32,292 nucleotides of DNA, taken from the NCBI GenBank assembly GCA_011364905.1, contig RDNZ01000030.1, forward strand, positions 1-32,292, read 5' to 3'. Below, in pieces: positions 29,921 to 32,292 of the stretch (within the stretch, counting starts at the first letter, position 1; each line of letters begins with the position of its first letter). This DNA is from Candidatus Thorarchaeota archaeon. GTDB taxonomy: Archaea > Asgardarchaeota > Thorarchaeia > Thorarchaeales > Thorarchaeaceae. The notes under the pieces were generated by a model, which saw nothing but the letters and a program-made list of their open reading frames with translations, did not search any database and was not told the origin of the DNA. The translations under genes were made by a program, and so were the position numbers.

Positions 29921-32263
29921 TTAATGCTCTTTCTTCTTGGCCTCGTGCATCTTCCGAGCTTCCTGCCACATGACATCAGCCAGTACAGTGAACATATCAG
30001 CGACACCCTCACCTGTCTTTGCTGAGGACTCCATGTACAGAAAACCATTGTCCTCAGCCCAGCGCTTTGCCTCATCAGATGGCACTGCACGGTCGGGGAG
30101 GTCTGTCTTGTTGCCTACGCATACCATGGGCACTCGCGTTCCAATCGACTCGTCAGCCTCTTCGACCCACTTGGCCAACTCTGTGAATGACCTGCGACGG
30201 GTCACATCGAACACCAGGATGATCCCTGCTGCACCGGAGTAGTACATCTTCCGGACTGCCTTGAATCGCGCTTGCCCAGCAACGTCCCACGCCTGGAGCT
30301 TAATGCCTATCGAGTACTCCTCCTTTGGCGGCGAGATGTGGGCGAGCTTGACTGCGAACTGACTCCCTATCGTGGTCTTGTAGTCTCGCTCGAACACTCC
30401 GGTGACGTACCGGTTCACGAGGGTTGTCTTGCCCACAGCCCCCTCTCCGATCACCATCGTTTTGAATAGGAATTGGTAGGAGTCTGGAGCGGTCCCGGGA
30501 CGTGGAGCCTTGGGGCTTCTGTTACGAATGTCAGCTACGAGTTGACTCTCAGTGTCACTCACAGCTGCAATCGTGACCGTTTCAGCAGGTGTTGGTTCAG
30601 CCGCAAGGGCAGCTAGGTCATCTAGCTCAGCCATTTGAGCCTCGGTTTCCTCAGCACCAAAGAGCTGGTCGAGGAGTTCCTCTGCAGCCTTCAATGATTC
30701 GGTAGCATCATCAGACATGGTCGTGTGCAAGATATCAGACGCCTTGTCACGTATCTCTGAGTCTCCAAATCCCGTACCGACAACAGGTCCAAATGGAGTC
30801 TCTTCGACGACTTCAGGAGTCTCATGGGTAACAACAGGTTCTACTGTGACAGGGGCGACAGCCGCTGGAGCAGCCACAGCCGCACCTTTCTCGACAAGAA
30901 TAGCGGTCTCAGGCGTCGTGACTTGCCGAACCTGACCAGCTGGGTCAGTCCACATCAGCACGATGGGTCGAACAATCACTGTTCCTTCCTCCTTTGGCAT
31001 CATCTGCACATCAATGCTGTTACTCTGTCCAGGAGCTAGATCGAAACGCAGTTGTTGGGGATCGACATCCATATGGTCTTTGGGGAACCAGTAGACTTTC
31101 CCAGAGATACCGTTGATTGTTTCATTGCTGACATTGTAGACCGTGATCTTGCCCCTGAGCTCAGCACCGGTCTTAGTCTCTGAACTCACTTCGAAGGTTG
31201 GGATTATCTTGTAGAGACCTTCAATGACTTGTAATGGGGCATCAGAGATACCAACTTGGACCTCCTTTCGTCCGTCCCCTCCAGCATCGCCAACATTGAT
31301 TGCAAGTATCTTCTTCCCAATGTTGACCGAGGCCAGCTGGTTAAGGTCCGCCATACGAAGGCTGTAGAAGTTGATCTTGAAGTCAGAGGTGGCAACCACA
31401 ATCTCATCCTGATGGTCAGCATTTATCTCTTCAATTCGTAATGATAATGCTTTCACATCCTCAAGCTTGGAGAATAGGTCTAGTTTGCTCTCTTCGTTGC
31501 GATATATCCGAACCGAGCCATCATGCGTGACGACACCAAGCTCCATTTTCCTATCGCCCAGCACATCACCTGATGCCACAGATATAACAGGGCTTGGTAG
31601 TTCGATGACCTCAATCTGGTCCACTGAGTGGTCACGCACCTTGAAAACACGAAGAGTACGGTCTCTGTTTCCTGTGACAATTTCTTCAATCTCATCGCCA
31701 ATCACGTCACATGTCCCAATCGCGATTGGCATGTCATCCAACTGATACTTGACGAACTCTGTGATCTTGTTGAAAGTGTCCATCTGTAGGATCCGGAGGG
31801 TCGAGTCGCTCCCACCGACGAGAATCTCGTTCTTCTCATCGCCGGTCACATCTGTGACATAGACAGCAGTGACGAATCGGTCCACAGGAAATTCTGCCAG
31901 AAGCTCAAGCCTGCCGCTTGGAGCATATCTAAAGACTTGGACTGTGCCGACTTCTCCGGGCCGCTCATTGCTTCCTACTGCTCGACCAATGACCAACTCC
32001 ATTTGCCCATCATTATTTGCATCAGCGACCTTGATGGAGAGGATACTTCCTCCCACATCATGCTGCGCAAGAAACGCAACAGAACTTTTGTTGGCATCAT
32101 AGAGACGGAGGACACCATCACGACCTCCTGTGCATAACTCAGCTGTCCCACTGCCAGTAACATCTCCCACTGCAATGGCGCTCGTGCTTTCGTCGTCTTC
32201 GATTTCGAACAGAACCTTAGGTGAATCCAAGTCAGCAACCTTCCTGTTAGTATCAGCATCCAT
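29921..32263 (-). CDS. Beta-propeller / beta-sandwich / Rab-like small GTPase fusion protein
   Basis: A 780-residue protein in four parts. Residues 28-350 contain seven repeats of FG-GAP/VCBS-like type (e.g. VGDVTGSGTAELCTGGRDG; VTDVTGDEKNEILVGGSDS), i.e. one complete seven-bladed propeller. Residues 355-455 look like an Ig/adaptin-ear-type beta-sandwich. Residues 460-595 form an Ala/Pro/Glu-rich linker with a helical acidic patch. Residues 596-770 form a Rab/Ras GTPase domain with G1 GEGAVGKT (606-613), G2 TTIG, G3 WDVAGQ (659-664), G4 NKTD (718-721) and G5 SSAKTG. The catalytic Gln is present, and there is no C-terminal prenylation Cys. Propeller plus ear resembles BBSome and coat subunits. 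The ATG at 32263 has no ribosome binding site, so the mRNA may be leaderless. Its function is unknown; membrane-trafficking-like signalling is inference. Confidence 0.88.
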   Translation of the reverse strand: MDADTNRKVADLDSPKVLFEIEDDESTSAIAVGDVTGSGTAELCTGGRDGVLRLYDANKSSVAFLAQHDVGGSILSIKVADANNDGQMELVIGRAVGSNERPGEVGTVQVFRYAPSGRLELLAEFPVDRFVTAVYVTDVTGDEKNEILVGGSDSTLRILQMDTFNKITEFVKYQLDDMPIAIGTCDVIGDEIEEIVTGNRDRTLRVFKVRDHSVDQIEVIELPSPVISVASGDVLGDRKMELGVVTHDGSVRIYRNEESKLDLFSKLEDVKALSLRIEEINADHQDEIVVATSDFKINFYSLRMADLNQLASVNIGKKILAINVGDAGGDGRKEVQVGISDAPLQVIEGLYKIIPTFEVSSETKTGAELRGKITVYNVSNETINGISGKVYWFPKDHMDVDPQQLRFDLAPGQSNSIDVQMMPKEEGTVIVRPIVLMWTDPAGQVRQVTTPETAILVEKGAAVAAPAAVAPVTVEPVVTHETPEVVEETPFGPVVGTGFGDSEIRDKASDILHTTMSDDATESLKAAEELLDQLFGAEETEAQMAELDDLAALAAEPTPAETVTIAAVSDTESQLVADIRNRSPKAPRPGTAPDSYQFLFKTMVIGEGAVGKTTLVNRYVTGVFERDYKTTIGSQFAVKLAHISPPKEEYSIGIKLQAWDVAGQARFKAVRKMYYSGAAGIILVFDVTRRRSFTELAKWVEEADESIGTRVPMVCVGNKTDLPDRAVPSDEAKRWAEDNGFLYMESSAKTGEGVADMFTVLADVMWQEARKMHEAKKKEH

Positions 32264-32292
32264 GGGATTGACTATTAATTACGCTGCCTAGT

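Noticed and set aside
1..32292. CRISPR arrays, insertion sequences, integrase or attachment sites
   Set aside because: No regularly spaced repeats, transposase or integrase motifs, or terminal inverted repeats were seen.

Overview
This window most likely comes from an Asgard archaeon, probably a Thorarchaeota-type genome. The sequence has AT-rich archaeal TATA boxes, GGTGA/GGAGG ribosome binding sites and short or absent leaders. It combines archaeal C1 and lipid genes (formylmethanofuran dehydrogenase, geranylgeranyl reductase family) with eukaryote-like proteins: a single-domain gelsolin, a Rab/Ras-type GTPase fused to a beta-propeller, and a probable ubiquitin-conjugating (UBC) fold protein. 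The taxonomic call is inference; no rRNA or ribosomal marker is present.

Layout. 1-3010 (minus): fwdD-fwdB-fwdA, a translationally coupled operon for CO2 fixation to formylmethanofuran; fwdA runs off the left edge. 3384-6578 (plus): a 2-oxoacid dehydrogenase operon, E1alpha-E1beta-E2. 6580-7426: a UBC-like gene divergent from a double zinc-ribbon gene. 7465-7623: a strongly structured leader or small RNA. 7669-8831: lipoate-protein ligase overlapping an AhpD-like gene, which fits the lipoyl E2 upstream. 8943-9974: a zinc alcohol dehydrogenase. 10061-10896: gelsolin-like protein and a membrane zinc-ribbon protein. 11053-12665: two uncharacterised proteins.

12675-17019 is an acyl-carrier-protein cluster unusual for an archaeon: VOC protein, polysaccharide deacetylase, hexapeptide acyltransferase, ACP, FkbH-type HAD/GNAT protein and holo-ACP synthase. 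Together they could make a carrier-bound three-carbon acyl unit and attach it to a surface glycan. 17071-19642 holds an SF2 helicase-like protein with altered ATPase motifs and a double-HTH Lrp-type regulator facing a promoter region with repeated TAAGTATTGGC boxes. 19643-20391 is gene-poor. 20392-23075 has a free-standing threonyl-tRNA editing domain, a membrane-anchored hexapeptide transferase and a geranylgeranyl reductase family protein.

23084-23225 looks like an undescribed structured RNA. 23338-26274 is a tandem array of three diverged winged-helix regulators. 26271-27344 is a DHH phosphoesterase. 27466-29908 is iorAB (indolepyruvate:ferredoxin oxidoreductase). 29921-32263 encodes a 780-residue propeller / beta-sandwich / GTPase fusion, the most striking single gene.

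Metabolically the window links ferredoxin-dependent amino-acid oxidation (IorAB), lipoyl-dependent 2-oxoacid oxidation and the archaeal C1 branch (Fwd), a pattern expected of a peptide-fermenting, possibly Wood-Ljungdahl-using Asgard cell.
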